Assembly (NCBI RefSeq): GCF_004209755.1
Contig: NZ_CP035913.1
Location: 4,836,001 to 4,900,000 of the forward strand
Reading direction: 5' to 3'
Length of the DNA: 64,000 nucleotides
Source of the DNA: Pseudoduganella lutea
GTDB lineage: Bacteria; Pseudomonadota; Gammaproteobacteria; Burkholderiales; Burkholderiaceae_D
Part shown: positions 1-10,114 of the stretch, piece after piece
How the letters are laid out: each line of letters begins with the position of its first letter
Position numbering within the stretch: position 1 is the stretch's first letter
The notes under the pieces: model-generated
Database searches by the model: none
What the model saw: only the letters and a program-made list of their open reading frames with translations
Told to the model about the DNA's origin: nothing
Position numbers and translations under genes: made by a program

Positions 1-407
1 ATGACAAGATCGATGCGAAGAAGGTCAAGCGCGTGATCGCCTGCTCCGGCAAGGTGTATTTCGACCTGGCCAATGCCCGCAAGACCCGCGGCCAGACCGA
101 CACGGCCATCATCCGTGTCGAACAGCTGTACCCGTTCCCGCACAAGGCATTCGCCGCCGAACTGAAGAAGTTCCCGGCACTGACCGAAGTGGTGTGGGCG
201 CAGGACGAGCCGCAGAACCAGGGTCCATGGTTCCAGATCCAGCACAACATCTTCGAGTCGATGGATGCGGGCCAGCGCCTGGCGTATGCCGGCCGCCCTG
301 CCTCCGCTTCGCCGGCTGTCGGCTACTACGACAAGCACTACGCCCAGCAGAAAGAGCTGCTGGAAACGGCGTTCTCGAAGCTGAAGGGCTTCATCCTGAC
401 CAAGTAA
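1..407 (+). CDS. sucA: 2-oxoglutarate dehydrogenase E1, C-terminal fragment
   Basis: C-terminal 134 or so residues of the thiamine-diphosphate E1 subunit of the 2-oxoglutarate dehydrogenase complex; the rest lies upstream of the window. The open frame runs from position 3 with no start of its own. Typical E1o C-terminal features are visible: RVEQLYPFP, then [14 protein letters not shown] near the end. E1 decarboxylates 2-oxoglutarate and passes the succinyl group to E2 lipoyl arms in the cytosolic complex. It sits 76 nt before sucB, consistent with an operon. Identity is secure from motif and context, although only the tail is seen. Confidence 0.95.
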   Translation, partial: DKIDAKKVKRVIACSGKVYFDLANARKTRGQTDTAIIRVEQLYPFPHKAFAAELKKFPALTEVVWAQDEPQNQGPWFQIQHNIFESMDAGQRLAYAGRPASASPAVGYYDKHYAQQKELLETAFSKLKGFILTK

Positions 408-483
408 CAGCAAGGCACGCCGCGCGGCGCTCGATGCGACCGCGCGGCCCCGACGCATCTATCGAATACACGGAGTTTTACCA

Positions 484-1743
484 ATGGCACAAATCGAAGT
501 CAAAGTTCCCCAACTGTCGGAATCCGTCGCCGAAGCGACCCTGCTGGCCTGGCACAAGCGGGTTGGCGAAACTGTCACGCGCGATGAAAACCTGATCGAC
601 ATCGAAACCGACAAAGTGGTGCTTGAACTGCCGGCACCCGCCGCCGGCGTGATCGTGCAGATCATCCAGAACGACGGCGCCACCGTCGTCGCCGACCAGG
701 TGATCGCGATCATCGACACGGAAGCTACCGCCGTGGCTTCGCCAATCCCGGTCACCGCCGCACCTGTCTCGGTTGAAGCGCCAGCGACTCCGGCTCCGGC
801 CGCGGCCGCCACCGGCGGTGCGAAAGGCGACGTGGCCATGCCGGCCGCCGCCAAGATCCTGTCCGAAAAAGGCCTGTCCGCGACCGACGTGTCCGGCTCC
901 GGCAAGGATGGCCGCGTGACCAAGGGCGACGCCCTGGCCGCTTCCGCCAAGCCAGTTGCACCGGCACCGGCCGCTGCCCCAGCCGCCGCCGCCAAGCCGG
1001 CCCTGCAGAAGATCGCCGCGCCGACGTCGCTGAACCTGGGCGACCGTCCGGAAGAGCGCGTGCCGATGAGCCGCCTGCGCGCCCGTATCGCCGAGCGCCT
1101 CGTCGAATCGCAATCCACCAACGCCATCCTGACCACCTTCAACGAGGTGAACATGAAGCCGGTGATGGACCTGCGCAACAAGTACAAGGACAAGTTCGAG
1201 AAAGAGCACGGCGTGAAGCTGGGCTTCATGTCCTTCTTCGTGAAGGCCGCCGTGGCCGCACTGAAGAAGTACCCGATCCTGAACGCTTCGGTCGACGGTA
1301 ACGACATCGTCTACCACGGCTACTTCGACATCGGTATCGCCGTCGGTTCGCCGCGCGGCCTGGTGGTGCCGATCCTGCGCAACGCCGACCAGATGACGAT
1401 CGCCGAGATCGAGAAGAAGATCGGCGAATTCGGCCAGAAAGCCAAGGAAGGCAAGCTGACGCTGGACGACCTGACCGGCGGCACGTTCTCGATCTCGAAC
1501 GGCGGTACCTTCGGCTCCATGCTGTCGACCCCGATCATCAACCCGCCGCAGTCGGCGATCCTGGGCGTGCACGCGACCAAGGACCGCGCCGTGGTGGAAG
1601 ATGGCCAGATCGTGATCCGCCCGATGAACTACCTGGCGATGTCGTACGACCACCGCATCATCGACGGCCGCGAAGCCGTGCTGGGCCTGGTGGCGATGAA
1701 GGAAGCGCTGGAAGATCCGGCGCGCCTGCTGCTGGACCTGTAA
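484..1743 (+). CDS. sucB: Dihydrolipoamide succinyltransferase (E2)
   Basis: E2 core of the 2-oxoglutarate dehydrogenase complex, 419 aa, the usual length. Domains in order: one lipoyl domain (about residues 2-77) with the lipoylated Lys44 in ETDKV; an Ala/Pro-rich linker; the E1/E3-binding peripheral subunit domain (about 115-152); a second Ala/Pro linker; and the acyltransferase domain with the catalytic HRIIDG motif (His390, Asp394). It moves succinyl groups from lipoamide to CoA. It follows sucA and precedes lpdA, but a small PspC-type gene lies between sucB and lpdA. The ATG start is chosen because the lipoyl domain begins immediately after it. Confidence 0.97.
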   Translation: MAQIEVKVPQLSESVAEATLLAWHKRVGETVTRDENLIDIETDKVVLELPAPAAGVIVQIIQNDGATVVADQVIAIIDTEATAVASPIPVTAAPVSVEAPATPAPAAAATGGAKGDVAMPAAAKILSEKGLSATDVSGSGKDGRVTKGDALAASAKPVAPAPAAAPAAAAKPALQKIAAPTSLNLGDRPEERVPMSRLRARIAERLVESQSTNAILTTFNEVNMKPVMDLRNKYKDKFEKEHGVKLGFMSFFVKAAVAALKKYPILNASVDGNDIVYHGYFDIGIAVGSPRGLVVPILRNADQMTIAEIEKKIGEFGQKAKEGKLTLDDLTGGTFSISNGGTFGSMLSTPIINPPQSAILGVHATKDRAVVEDGQIVIRPMNYLAMSYDHRIIDGREAVLGLVAMKEALEDPARLLLDL

Positions 1744-1797
1744 TCGAAGCGTAGGTAAATCACCGCGTGCCGGTACGCCACCGGCGTGTGAAGACGT

Positions 1798-1827
1798 GGT
1801 GTCGGACACCCCTGGGTGTCGGACACC
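1798..1827. repeat. Tandem pair of 13-bp near-palindromes
   Basis: GGTGTCGGACACC occurs twice, at 1798-1810 and 1815-1827, four bases apart, followed by a short T run. Each copy is a near-palindrome, and the two copies can also fold on each other. The pair lies in the 145-nt gap between sucB and the PspC-like gene, where it could act as a weak terminator or processing site. It resembles the other GTC/GAC palindromes in this window, but no function is shown. Confidence 0.6.
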
Positions 1828-1888
1828 GGTTTTTCCCGCCGGCGCTCGTGCTCTCAAAGCACCCCGGCATTAAAGCGAGAGGCATCCT

Positions 1889-2251
1889 GTGACCATCTCC
1901 GACGAAATCCGCCGCCTGCACGAGCTGCACCAGGCGGGTGCCTTGACCGACGCGGAGTTCGCCCGCGCCAAGGAACGCCTGCTGGACGGGGCACCTGGCC
2001 ACGCGGCTGGCGCCGGCAACGGCGACCTGTCCAGCGAACTGTCGCGATTGCGCCGTTCGCGCGCCGACCGCTGGCTGGGTGGCGTGTGCGGTGGACTCGG
2101 CAAGGCTTCCGGTGTCGATGCGTGGATCTGGCGGCTCGTGTTCGTGCTGTTCACGATCTCGTTCGGCTTCGGGCTGGTGATTTACATTCTGTTGTGGATA
2201 TTCGTCCCGGAAGAGGAACGTCTGCCGGGAGACGAAATAATTGGGAAATGA
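1889..2251 (+). CDS. SHOCT-PspC domain membrane protein
   Basis: Small inner-membrane protein of 120 aa. The N-terminus (about residues 4-33, ending in AKERLL) resembles a SHOCT domain. It is followed by a PspC domain: a basic RADRWLGGVCGGLGK segment and a hydrophobic stretch of about 25 residues ending in IFVPEEE. PspC proteins respond to membrane stress in phage-shock systems. The start is GTG with AGAGG just upstream. It sits between sucB and lpdA, 3 nt before the latter, so it is probably cotranscribed with the dehydrogenase genes. No pspA or pspF is in view, so a link to a phage-shock response is only inferred. Confidence 0.8.
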   Translation: MTISDEIRRLHELHQAGALTDAEFARAKERLLDGAPGHAAGAGNGDLSSELSRLRRSRADRWLGGVCGGLGKASGVDAWIWRLVFVLFTISFGFGLVIYILLWIFVPEEERLPGDEIIGK

Positions 2252-2254
2252 CAC

Positions 2255-3688
<1,434 letters not shown>

Positions 3689-3710
3689 GCGTCGACACGT
3701 AGTTGTGCGC

Positions 3711-3742
3711 CGGGCCGGTCATCATGCCGGCCCGGTGTTTTT
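3711..3742 (+). terminator. Rho-independent terminator after lpdA
   Basis: CGGGCCGG (3711-3718) pairs perfectly with CCGGCCCG (3727-3734) across an 8-nt loop and is followed by GTGTTTTTG. It lies 22 nt after the lpdA stop and ends the dehydrogenase operon before zapE. Confidence 0.85.
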
Positions 3743-3760
3743 GTATGAACAGAATCTCTC

Positions 3761-4858
3761 ATGAACGTCCTCGAGTTTTACCAGCATGCGCTGGAACAGC
3801 GCAACTTCAAGCCCGATGAAGCCCAGCGCCGCGCCGTGGAACGGCTGCAGCAGTGCTACGACGAATGGGTGGACTACAAGGCCCAGCGCTCGAACAGCTT
3901 CAAGCGCCTGATCAACCGGCCCGACCCGCCGCGCGGCGTGTACATGTGGGGCGGCGTGGGGCGCGGCAAGTCGTTCCTGATGGATTCGTTCTATTCGGTG
4001 GTGCCGGTGGTGCGCAAGACGCGCCTGCACTTCCATGAATTCATGCGCGCCGTGCACATCCAGCTCGACGAGCTGATGGGCATTGCCGATCCGCTCGACG
4101 AAGTGGCCAAGCGCATCGCCAAGAAATACCGGCTGATCTGCTTCGACGAATTTCACGTGTCGGACGTGGCCGACGCGATGATCCTGTATAACCTGATGAA
4201 GGCGCTGTACGACAATGGCGTGTCGTTCATCATGACGTCGAACTACGAGCCGTCGACGCTGTATCCGGACGGGCTGCACCGCGACCGCATCCTGCCCACG
4301 ATCGCGCTGCTGCAGGACCGGATGGATGTGCTGAACGTGGATGCCGGCGTGGACTACCGCGGCCGCGCGCTGGAGCAGGTGGATGCGTATTACACGCCGC
4401 TCAATGCCGCCACCGATGCCAAGTTGCGCGAGGCGTTCGTGAAGCTGGCCGACACGCAGGAGGAAGATCCGCACGTGACGGTGGAAGGGCGCGAGCTGCA
4501 TGCGCTGCGCCGGGCCGGCACCGTGATCTGGTTCGATTTCCAGACGCTGTGCGGCGGCCCCCGCTCGCAGAACGACTATCTCGAGATCGCCAGCCGTTTC
4601 CATACCGTGATATTGTCCGGTGTGCCGATGATGTCGGCCGGCCAGTCGTCCGAAGCGCGCCGCTTCACGTGGCTGATCGACGTGTTCTACGACCAGGGCG
4701 TGAAGCTGGTGATGTCCGCCGAGGTGGAACCGGAAGAGCTGTACACATCGGGCATGCTGGCCAACGAATTCCACCGCACCGTGTCGCGCATCGTCGAGAT
4801 GCAGTCGCGCGAGTACATGGAAAAAGCCCAGCGCGGTGGCGCGGCCGCCCTGACCTGA
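3761..4858 (+). CDS. zapE: Cell division protein ZapE (AFG1-like ATPase)
   Basis: Cytosolic P-loop ATPase of the AFG1/ZapE family, 365 aa. The Walker A motif GGVGRGKS is at residues 64-71. Walker B LICFDEF is near residue 126, followed by HVSDVADAM, a family signature. ZapE associates with the Z-ring and modulates FtsZ polymers in other proteobacteria. The gene follows the lpdA terminator, so it needs its own promoter, which I could not place. No strong ribosome binding site precedes the ATG. The next gene starts 23 nt downstream and may be cotranscribed. Confidence 0.93.
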   Translation: MNVLEFYQHALEQRNFKPDEAQRRAVERLQQCYDEWVDYKAQRSNSFKRLINRPDPPRGVYMWGGVGRGKSFLMDSFYSVVPVVRKTRLHFHEFMRAVHIQLDELMGIADPLDEVAKRIAKKYRLICFDEFHVSDVADAMILYNLMKALYDNGVSFIMTSNYEPSTLYPDGLHRDRILPTIALLQDRMDVLNVDAGVDYRGRALEQVDAYYTPLNAATDAKLREAFVKLADTQEEDPHVTVEGRELHALRRAGTVIWFDFQTLCGGPRSQNDYLEIASRFHTVILSGVPMMSAGQSSEARRFTWLIDVFYDQGVKLVMSAEVEPEELYTSGMLANEFHRTVSRIVEMQSREYMEKAQRGGAAALT

Positions 4859-4881
4859 CCTTGAAATTCACGGATCGAAAG

Positions 4882-5562
4882 ATGGCATTGCATTTGAAAG
4901 CTTGGATGTGGATGGGCGGCCTGCTGCTGGCCGGTGGCGCGCTGGCGCAGCCGGCCGCGCCCGTCCAGTCGGTGGAACAGGCCGACGCGGTATTGGCGCA
5001 GGTGGCAAAGGACCGCGCGGCGGCCGAGAGCGAATATGCCGCTGGCGAGAGCGTGTGCTACACGAAGTTCTTCGTGAATAACTGCCTGGACAAGATCAAG
5101 GAACAGCGGCGCGCGCGGCTCGCCGAACTGCGCACGCTCGAGATCGACGCGAACTATGTCAAGCGCAAGAGCGCCGTCGACCTGCGCGACCGCGAACTGC
5201 AGGACCGCAACCAGCGCGACGCCGCCGAGGAAGCCAAGCGCGCTGCCAACCCGCCGGCACCGCACGCCGCCCCGGCCGACAAGCCGCGCCCGCAACCGGC
5301 CGGGACACTGCCCGCCCAGCGGCAGGCCGAGCACGCCGCCCGCGAGCAGCAGCGCGCCGCGCAGGATGCGGCCGAGGCAGGCGAGCGCGCCCGCAAGGTC
5401 GAGGCATTCCAGCAAAAGCAGGTCGATGCCGCCGAACGGCAGAAACGCGTGGCCGAAAAGCAGGCCGAACGCGCCGCCAAGCGCGCGAAACGGGAAGCCG
5501 ATGAAGCCGCGAAGAAGGCGGCCGAAGCCGAACAGGCAAAGCAGAAGGCGCAGGGCAAGTAA
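4882..5562 (+). CDS. Exported Ala/Lys/Arg-rich coiled-coil protein
   Basis: I do not recognise a named family. The 226-aa product starts with a Sec signal peptide (KAWMWMGGLLLAGGALAQ, cleavage likely near residue 23). It has two Cys close together (VCYTKFFVNNCLDK, about residues 54-65) and then a long charged region rich in Ala, Lys, Arg, Glu and Gln with coiled-coil character to the C-terminus. It is probably periplasmic. The ATG at 4882 is chosen because the signal peptide starts there; the same frame is open further upstream but overlaps zapE. It is 23 nt after zapE and ends just before a large inverted repeat. Confidence 0.75.
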   Translation: MALHLKAWMWMGGLLLAGGALAQPAAPVQSVEQADAVLAQVAKDRAAAESEYAAGESVCYTKFFVNNCLDKIKEQRRARLAELRTLEIDANYVKRKSAVDLRDRELQDRNQRDAAEEAKRAANPPAPHAAPADKPRPQPAGTLPAQRQAEHAAREQQRAAQDAAEAGERARKVEAFQQKQVDAAERQKRVAEKQAERAAKRAKREADEAAKKAAEAEQAKQKAQGK

Positions 5563-5576
5563 GCCTTTTGCAACGA

Positions 5577-5644
5577 CAAAACTGGGGACGTACCCCTGTT
5601 TCCAGGCAAGATTTCCTGGAAACAGGGGTACGTCCCCAGTTTTG
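5577..5644. terminator. Perfect 30-bp inverted repeat, likely bidirectional terminator
   Basis: The 30-nt arm at 5577-5606 is exactly complementary to 5615-5644, with an 8-nt loop. The arms end in AAAA/TTTT and contain GGGGACGTACCCC, itself a palindrome. It lies between two convergent genes, the exported coiled-coil gene and the thioredoxin gene, as a bidirectional terminator would. It also belongs to the palindrome family seen at 21870, 32739 and 36783. The perfect arms suggest a recently placed or actively maintained element. Confidence 0.8.
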
Positions 5645-5653
5645 CTTGGATGA

Positions 5654-6175
5654 TTATTTCTGCGCCAGCAGCGTGCGGATCCTGGCTTCGGTCTTGTCGT
5701 AGTCGCCTTCGCCGAAATGCGTGTAGACCACTTTCCCTTTCTTGTCGATCAGGTAAACGGCGGGCCAGTACTGGTTGGCGTAGGCATTCCAGGTGGCATA
5801 GCGGTTGTCCTGCGCGACCGGGTAGGTGATGTCGAAGCGGCCGATGGCCTTTTTCACGTTGGCGGCGCTGCGCTCGAACGGGAATTCCGGCGTGTGGACG
5901 CCGACCACGACCAGCCCCTGGTCCTTGTACTTGCGGTGCCATTCAGTGACGTGCGGCAGCGTGCGGATGCAGTTGATGCAGGTGTACGTCCAGAAGTCCA
6001 CCAGCACGACCTTGCCGCGCAATTGCTGCATCGTCAGCGGGGCGCTGTTGTGCCATTGCTCGATGCCCGTGAACTCGGGCGCGGTCAGGGGGACGGTGAC
6101 GGGTGCCGGGGCGGGTGCGGCCGCGGCGCTCGTGCCGAGCAGGGCTGCGGCGATGAGGGTCAGGATGGTTTTCAT
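5654..6175 (-). CDS. Periplasmic thioredoxin-like protein (TlpA/DipZ type)
   Basis: Secreted thiol-disulfide oxidoreductase, 173 aa. A signal peptide ending in SAAAA (about residue 20) precedes a thioredoxin fold. The active site is FWTYTCINC with Cys66 and Cys69, the CINC variant found in DipZ C-terminal domains and related redoxins. It is followed by VVGVHTPEF and a cis-Pro region (YWPAVYLID). It starts 1 nt after the stop of the ccdA-like gene, so the two are one operon. The likely role is to carry reducing equivalents delivered through CcdA to periplasmic thiols; the substrate is unknown. Confidence 0.88.
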   Translation of the reverse strand: MKTILTLIAAALLGTSAAAAPAPAPVTVPLTAPEFTGIEQWHNSAPLTMQQLRGKVVLVDFWTYTCINCIRTLPHVTEWHRKYKDQGLVVVGVHTPEFPFERSAANVKKAIGRFDITYPVAQDNRYATWNAYANQYWPAVYLIDKKGKVVYTHFGEGDYDKTEARIRTLLAQK

Positions 6176-6176
6176 G

Positions 6177-6863
6177 TCAGAGTCCTTTTACTTGGGGGAA
6201 GAAGTCGGCGGCCTTGGCATACAGCAGCGCGTCGTATTGGAAGTACATCGCCAGCGCGGTCAGCACGATCAGCACGCCGAAGACCTGCTGCAAGCGCACG
6301 CTGTACCGGGCGACCAGGCGCACCCGCCGCGTGACGGCCTGGCCGCCCAGCAGGATCGCCAGCATCGGCACGGCGGCGCCCACCGCATACAGGAACAGCA
6401 GCCACGCGGAGCGCGCCACATCCTGCGCACCGGCCACCAGCACGAGGATCGATGCCAGCACCGGGCCGGCGCATGGCGTCCACACGGCGCCCAGCGACGC
6501 ACCGAGCAGGAAGCCGCCGTTCTCCGGCACGGGAAAGGACGGCAGCTTTGCCATCAGCCAGTCGTAGGGCTTGCTCCAGATGCGCAGCAGGCCGAATGCG
6601 CCGAGCAGCAGCAGCGATGCGTTGCGCAGCGTTTCCTGGGCCACCTGCACGGCGCTCGACGCCGCACCCAGCAGCAGGCCGGCCGCGGTAAAGGTGACGA
6701 TGAAGCCGGCGATCGTCATGAACGGCCCGGAGCGGCTGAAGGCCTTGCCCGGCTGGCCGGCGGCCGTGCCGAACAGGATCGGCAGCACGGGCAGGATGCA
6801 GGGCGAGGCGACGGTGAAAACGCCGGCGGCCAGCGCCAGCGGTGCGTCGAGCAGGTGGTTCAT
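6177..6863 (-). CDS. ccdA: CcdA/DsbD-like thiol-electron membrane transporter
   Basis: Polytopic inner-membrane protein of 228 aa, about six transmembrane segments. The two conserved membrane cysteines are present: Cys22 in VASPCILPVLP and Cys131 in VWTPCAGP. CcdA proteins take electrons from cytoplasmic thioredoxin and hand them to periplasmic redoxins, serving cytochrome c maturation or other thiol pathways. The adjacent thioredoxin gene (1 nt apart) is the probable partner. No cytochrome c maturation genes are nearby, so a function in c-type heme assembly cannot be claimed. Confidence 0.88.
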   Translation of the reverse strand: MNHLLDAPLALAAGVFTVASPCILPVLPILFGTAAGQPGKAFSRSGPFMTIAGFIVTFTAAGLLLGAASSAVQVAQETLRNASLLLLGAFGLLRIWSKPYDWLMAKLPSFPVPENGGFLLGASLGAVWTPCAGPVLASILVLVAGAQDVARSAWLLFLYAVGAAVPMLAILLGGQAVTRRVRLVARYSVRLQQVFGVLIVLTALAMYFQYDALLYAKAADFFPQVKGL

Positions 6864-7031
6864 GGCGGACTTTCGTGAGTGGCGATGTGGTCATTGGACC
6901 GCGGCCACGTATCGCCGGTGTGTCGCGCCATGGGGAGAAACGAAACGCTGTTTGTCCGCGCCGGGGGCGGATACATTGGCATACAAATGCCTGGCGCCGT
7001 TCGGCTATAACGTCGCCAAGGAGGACTTCAA

Positions 7032-7166
7032 ATGAACCCGTTCAAGACATTCAGGCGCCTGGTGGCGATCTTGCTGTTCGCCGGCGCCGGCATCGCCGCC
7101 GAGCTGCGCCATCCGGGACCTTGTCCTTTGGTGACAATACAAGTGAAACGCCGTGCGCTAAGATAA
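7032..7166 (+). CDS. Candidate small protein with strong ribosome binding site
   Basis: A 44-codon frame preceded by AAGGAGG about 7 nt upstream, one of the best Shine-Dalgarno sequences in the window. The peptide starts MNPFKTFRRLVAILLFAGAG, a basic N-terminus followed by about 12 hydrophobic residues, so it could be a small membrane or exported peptide; the remainder (GIAAELRHPGPC onward) resembles nothing I know. It ends 4 nt before the response-regulator gene, so it could be its leader. It may also be the remnant of a longer gene. The 168 nt between the divergent ccdA gene and this ORF hold no other gene that I can see. Confidence 0.45.
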   Translation: MNPFKTFRRLVAILLFAGAGIAAELRHPGPCPLVTIQVKRRALR

Positions 7167-7170
7167 AGCG

Positions 7171-7923
7171 ATGAACAAGACCATGAACGATACCGACCAT
7201 ATCCTGGTCGTCGACGACGACCACGGCATCCGCGAGCTGCTCGCGACCTACCTGGAAAAAGAGGGCATGCGCACCTCGGTGGCCGCGAACGGCCGCCAGA
7301 TGCGCGCCGCGCTGGATGCGGCCACGCCCGACCTGATCGTGCTGGACCTGATGCTGCCCGGCGAGGATGGCCTGGCGCTGTGCCGCGAGCTGCGCTCCGG
7401 CAAACACCGTAACGTGCCGGTGCTGATGCTGACCGCGCGCGACGACGAGGTGGACCGCATCATCGGCCTGGAAATGGGTGCCGACGACTACCTTGCCAAG
7501 CCGTTCGGCGTGCGCGAGCTGCTGGCCCGCATCCGCGCCGTGCTGCGCCGCACGCGCATGCTGCCGCCGAACATCCAGGTGACGGAAAGCGTGCAGATGC
7601 TGGCCTTCGGCGAGTGGAAGCTCGATACCACGCACCGCCACCTGCTCGACGAGCAGGGCACGATGGTGGCGCTGTCCGGTGCCGAGTACCGGCTGCTGCG
7701 CGTGTTCCTCGATCATCCGCAGCGCGTGCTCAATCGCGACCAGCTGATGAACCTGACGCAGGGCCGCAATGCCGACATCTACGACCGCTCGATCGACCTG
7801 CTGGTGAGCCGCCTGCGCCAGCGCCTGGGCGATGGCGCGCGCGAGCCCCGCTACATCAAGACACTGCGCAACGAAGGCTATGTGTTCTCGTCGGCCGTGA
7901 CGCTGCTGGCGGATCCGCCGTGA
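7171..7923 (+). CDS. OmpR-family response regulator
   Basis: DNA-binding response regulator, 250 aa. The receiver domain (about residues 8-122) has the acidic pair in VVDDDHG, phospho-acceptor Asp59 in VLDLMLPGEDG, Thr in MLTAR, and Lys in YLAKPFG. The C-terminal winged helix (about 145-242) ends in PRYIKTLRNEGYVF, typical of OmpR/PhoB. It overlaps the sensor kinase gene by 4 nt (GTGA). A second ATG at 7183 would give a product 4 residues shorter. The signal and target genes are not evident; the pair sits beside the CcdA/thioredoxin genes, transcribed the other way. Confidence 0.93.
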   Translation: MNKTMNDTDHILVVDDDHGIRELLATYLEKEGMRTSVAANGRQMRAALDAATPDLIVLDLMLPGEDGLALCRELRSGKHRNVPVLMLTARDDEVDRIIGLEMGADDYLAKPFGVRELLARIRAVLRRTRMLPPNIQVTESVQMLAFGEWKLDTTHRHLLDEQGTMVALSGAEYRLLRVFLDHPQRVLNRDQLMNLTQGRNADIYDRSIDLLVSRLRQRLGDGAREPRYIKTLRNEGYVFSSAVTLLADPP

Positions 7924-9242
7924 ACCGGCTGTACGATTTCATGCCGCGCAGCCTGTTCGCGCGAATCACCCTGATCCTGTGCGTGGGCCTGGCCATGGCG
8001 CAGGCATTGTCCACCTGGCTGACGGTGATGGAGCGGGACCGCGCCCTCGTGGACATCATGACCGGCTACGTGGAGCGTGAGGTGGTCACGTCCGTCGCGC
8101 TGCTCGACCACGTGCCGGCGGCCGAGCGCGAACGCTGGCTGCCCCAGCTGGCGCGGCGCAGCTACCGGTTCATCCTGGGGCCCGGCATTCCCGGCGTGGC
8201 GCCGGACGCGGAACTGTCGCGGCGCTTCGCCGGCGCGATCGCCGATGGTATCGGCAAGCGCTACCCGCTGACGGCGAACGCGGTACCGGGCGATGACGAG
8301 CGCTTCCAGGTGCACCTGGCGCTGTCGGACGGTGCGCCGCTGACGATCGACATGCGACCGATGGCCGGTGCGCCGCTGTCAAGCTGGCTGCCGGCCCTGC
8401 TGGCGATGCAGCTGGCGTTGCTGGGAGCCTGCTGCTGGGTGGCCGTGCGCCTTGCCACCCGCCCGCTGCACCAGCTGGCGCAGGCTGCCGACGGCCTGGG
8501 CCCGGACATGAAGGCGACCCGGCTGCCGGAAGAGGGACCGTCCGAAGTGGTGCGCGCCGCGCGCGCCTTCAACGCGATGCAGGACCGTATCGCGCTGTAT
8601 GTCGCCGAACGCATCCGCATCCTCGCGGCGATCTCGCACGACCTGCAGACACCGATCACGCGCATGCGCATGCGGGTGGACATGATGGACGAGAGCGTCG
8701 AACAGGGCAAGCTGCGGCAGGATTTGCGCGAACTGGAAACGCTGGTGAAGGAGGGCGTGGCGTATGCGAAGACGCTGCATGGCACGCAGGAAGAGCCGCG
8801 CCGGATCGATCCCGACGCGCTGGTCGACAGCCTGGTGTGCGACTACGTCGATGCCGGGCAGGACGTGCGCCTGCGCGGCACGGTCGGCATGCCGCTCGTC
8901 ACGAAACCGCAGGCATTGAAACGCATCCTAGGGAACCTGGCCGACAATGCGCTCAAATTCGGCGGCGCGGCGGAAATCGAACTGGGCATGGCGCCCGGCG
9001 GCCGGCCGACGATCGCGGTGCTCGATCGCGGGCCGGGCATTCCGGACGACCAGCTGGCGGCGGTCTTCGAACCATTCGTGCGGCTGGAGGAATCGCGCAA
9101 CCGGGAAACTGGCGGCACCGGGCTCGGCTTGTCGATCGTGCGGCAACTGGCGTCGACACTGGGTGCCGAGATCGTGTTGCGCAACCGCGAAGGTGGCGGG
9201 CTGGAGGCGAGGGTGGTGCTGCCGGCCACTATGGCAGGCTAG
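7920..9242 (+). CDS. Sensor histidine kinase
   Basis: Membrane sensor kinase of 440 aa, partner of the preceding response regulator. It starts at GTG 7920 inside the regulator stop region. Layout: TM1 (about residues 12-32), a periplasmic sensor of about 125 residues, TM2 (about 158-178), HAMP, then HisKA with phospho-acceptor His240 in ISHDLQTPITRMR. The ATPase domain has N-box NLADNALKF, G1 DRGPGIP and G2 GGTGLGLSIV. All catalytic boxes are intact. The EnvZ-like layout (HDLQTPI) is known from OmpR-type systems. Its stop overlaps the convergent PP2C gene by 4 nt. Confidence 0.92.
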   Translation: MNRLYDFMPRSLFARITLILCVGLAMAQALSTWLTVMERDRALVDIMTGYVEREVVTSVALLDHVPAAERERWLPQLARRSYRFILGPGIPGVAPDAELSRRFAGAIADGIGKRYPLTANAVPGDDERFQVHLALSDGAPLTIDMRPMAGAPLSSWLPALLAMQLALLGACCWVAVRLATRPLHQLAQAADGLGPDMKATRLPEEGPSEVVRAARAFNAMQDRIALYVAERIRILAAISHDLQTPITRMRMRVDMMDESVEQGKLRQDLRELETLVKEGVAYAKTLHGTQEEPRRIDPDALVDSLVCDYVDAGQDVRLRGTVGMPLVTKPQALKRILGNLADNALKFGGAAEIELGMAPGGRPTIAVLDRGPGIPDDQLAAVFEPFVRLEESRNRETGGTGLGLSIVRQLASTLGAEIVLRNREGGGLEARVVLPATMAG

Positions 9243-9997
9243 GCTTCCACCAGCCGCACGATCGCCATCGTGCAATTGTCGCCATTGCCCTGCGCGCGTT
9301 CGCGTGCCTTGTCGACCAGCAGTTCGGCGGCCTGGCGCGGCGTGCGGCGCGAGACGGCGGCGGCCAGTTCACCGTCGGCGAACCATGGCCACAGCCCGTC
9401 CGTGCAAAGCAGGAAACCGTCGCCGGCCCGCAGCTTGTCATGCGAGCCGACGGATACGAACGGTGCTTTCAGCCGGTTGCCCAGCACATTGTTCAGCAGT
9501 TGCGAGGCGCGGTGCCGGCGGGCGGTAGCAAGGGCCAGTCCGTCGTTGGCGACGAGGTGCCCGATGTAGTCGGCGTCCCCCGTCTTGCCGGCCGGAGCGC
9601 CGCCGGCGAAACGGTACAGCCGGGCGTCGCCCACCGTGGCCCAGATGGCCTGTTGTGCCGGCGTCAGCACCAGCAGGGCCATCGCCGACTGGGCAGTGCC
9701 GGCATCGGGCAGCGGGTTCATGACGAGCACCTCGTGCGTTTCCTGGGCAATGGCGCGCAACAGCTGGCCGATGCGTTCGATGCTCGGGGCATCACCGGGC
9801 CGGTATTCGTCGAACAACTGTTTACTTGTATGCAGCAGTTGCTCGGCGCCGGCCGCGGTCGCGTGACCGCCATCGCCGACGACGGCCAGCACATAGCCGG
9901 GCGCCTGCGCGGCCGTGAAAAGGGCCGCGCGGTCGTGCTGGCGGGGCCGGTCGCCCACGTGCTGCGCGGTGCCGGCTTCGATTTTGTAGATGCTCAT
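9239..9997 (-). CDS. PP2C-type serine/threonine protein phosphatase
   Basis: Soluble 252-aa metal-dependent phosphatase. PP2C motifs can be followed in order: Asp22 (QHDRA), GDGGH (residues 41-45, shortened from the usual DGMGG), GDARLYRF, CTDGLWPWF and the C-terminal GNGDNCTM. The metal-binding Asp residues appear to be kept. Bacterial PP2C enzymes reverse Ser/Thr phosphorylation, often opposite a Hanks-type kinase or within type VI gene sets, but neither is adjacent. The gene is convergent with the sensor kinase gene, overlapping by 4 nt. Its substrate is unknown. Confidence 0.82.
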   Translation of the reverse strand: MSIYKIEAGTAQHVGDRPRQHDRAALFTAAQAPGYVLAVVGDGGHATAAGAEQLLHTSKQLFDEYRPGDAPSIERIGQLLRAIAQETHEVLVMNPLPDAGTAQSAMALLVLTPAQQAIWATVGDARLYRFAGGAPAGKTGDADYIGHLVANDGLALATARRHRASQLLNNVLGNRLKAPFVSVGSHDKLRAGDGFLLCTDGLWPWFADGELAAAVSRRTPRQAAELLVDKARERAQGNGDNCTMAIVRLVEA

Positions 9998-10114
9998 GAT
10001 GGCGGGAAAAGGCTCCCGGCTTCTTTCCGTTGCTGACCTGAGTTAAACTATGCCCTAGCGAGCAGTTTGGTGGCAAGCAATAGTTGCCATGTGGATTGTT
10101 GTGCTGTTAGCAAA

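Noticed and set aside
9239..9997. PP2C gene as a catalytically dead variant
   Set aside because: The DGMGG motif is shortened to GDGGH, but all metal-binding Asp positions (HDR, GDGG, GDAR, TDGL, GDN) appear kept, so loss of activity is not supported.
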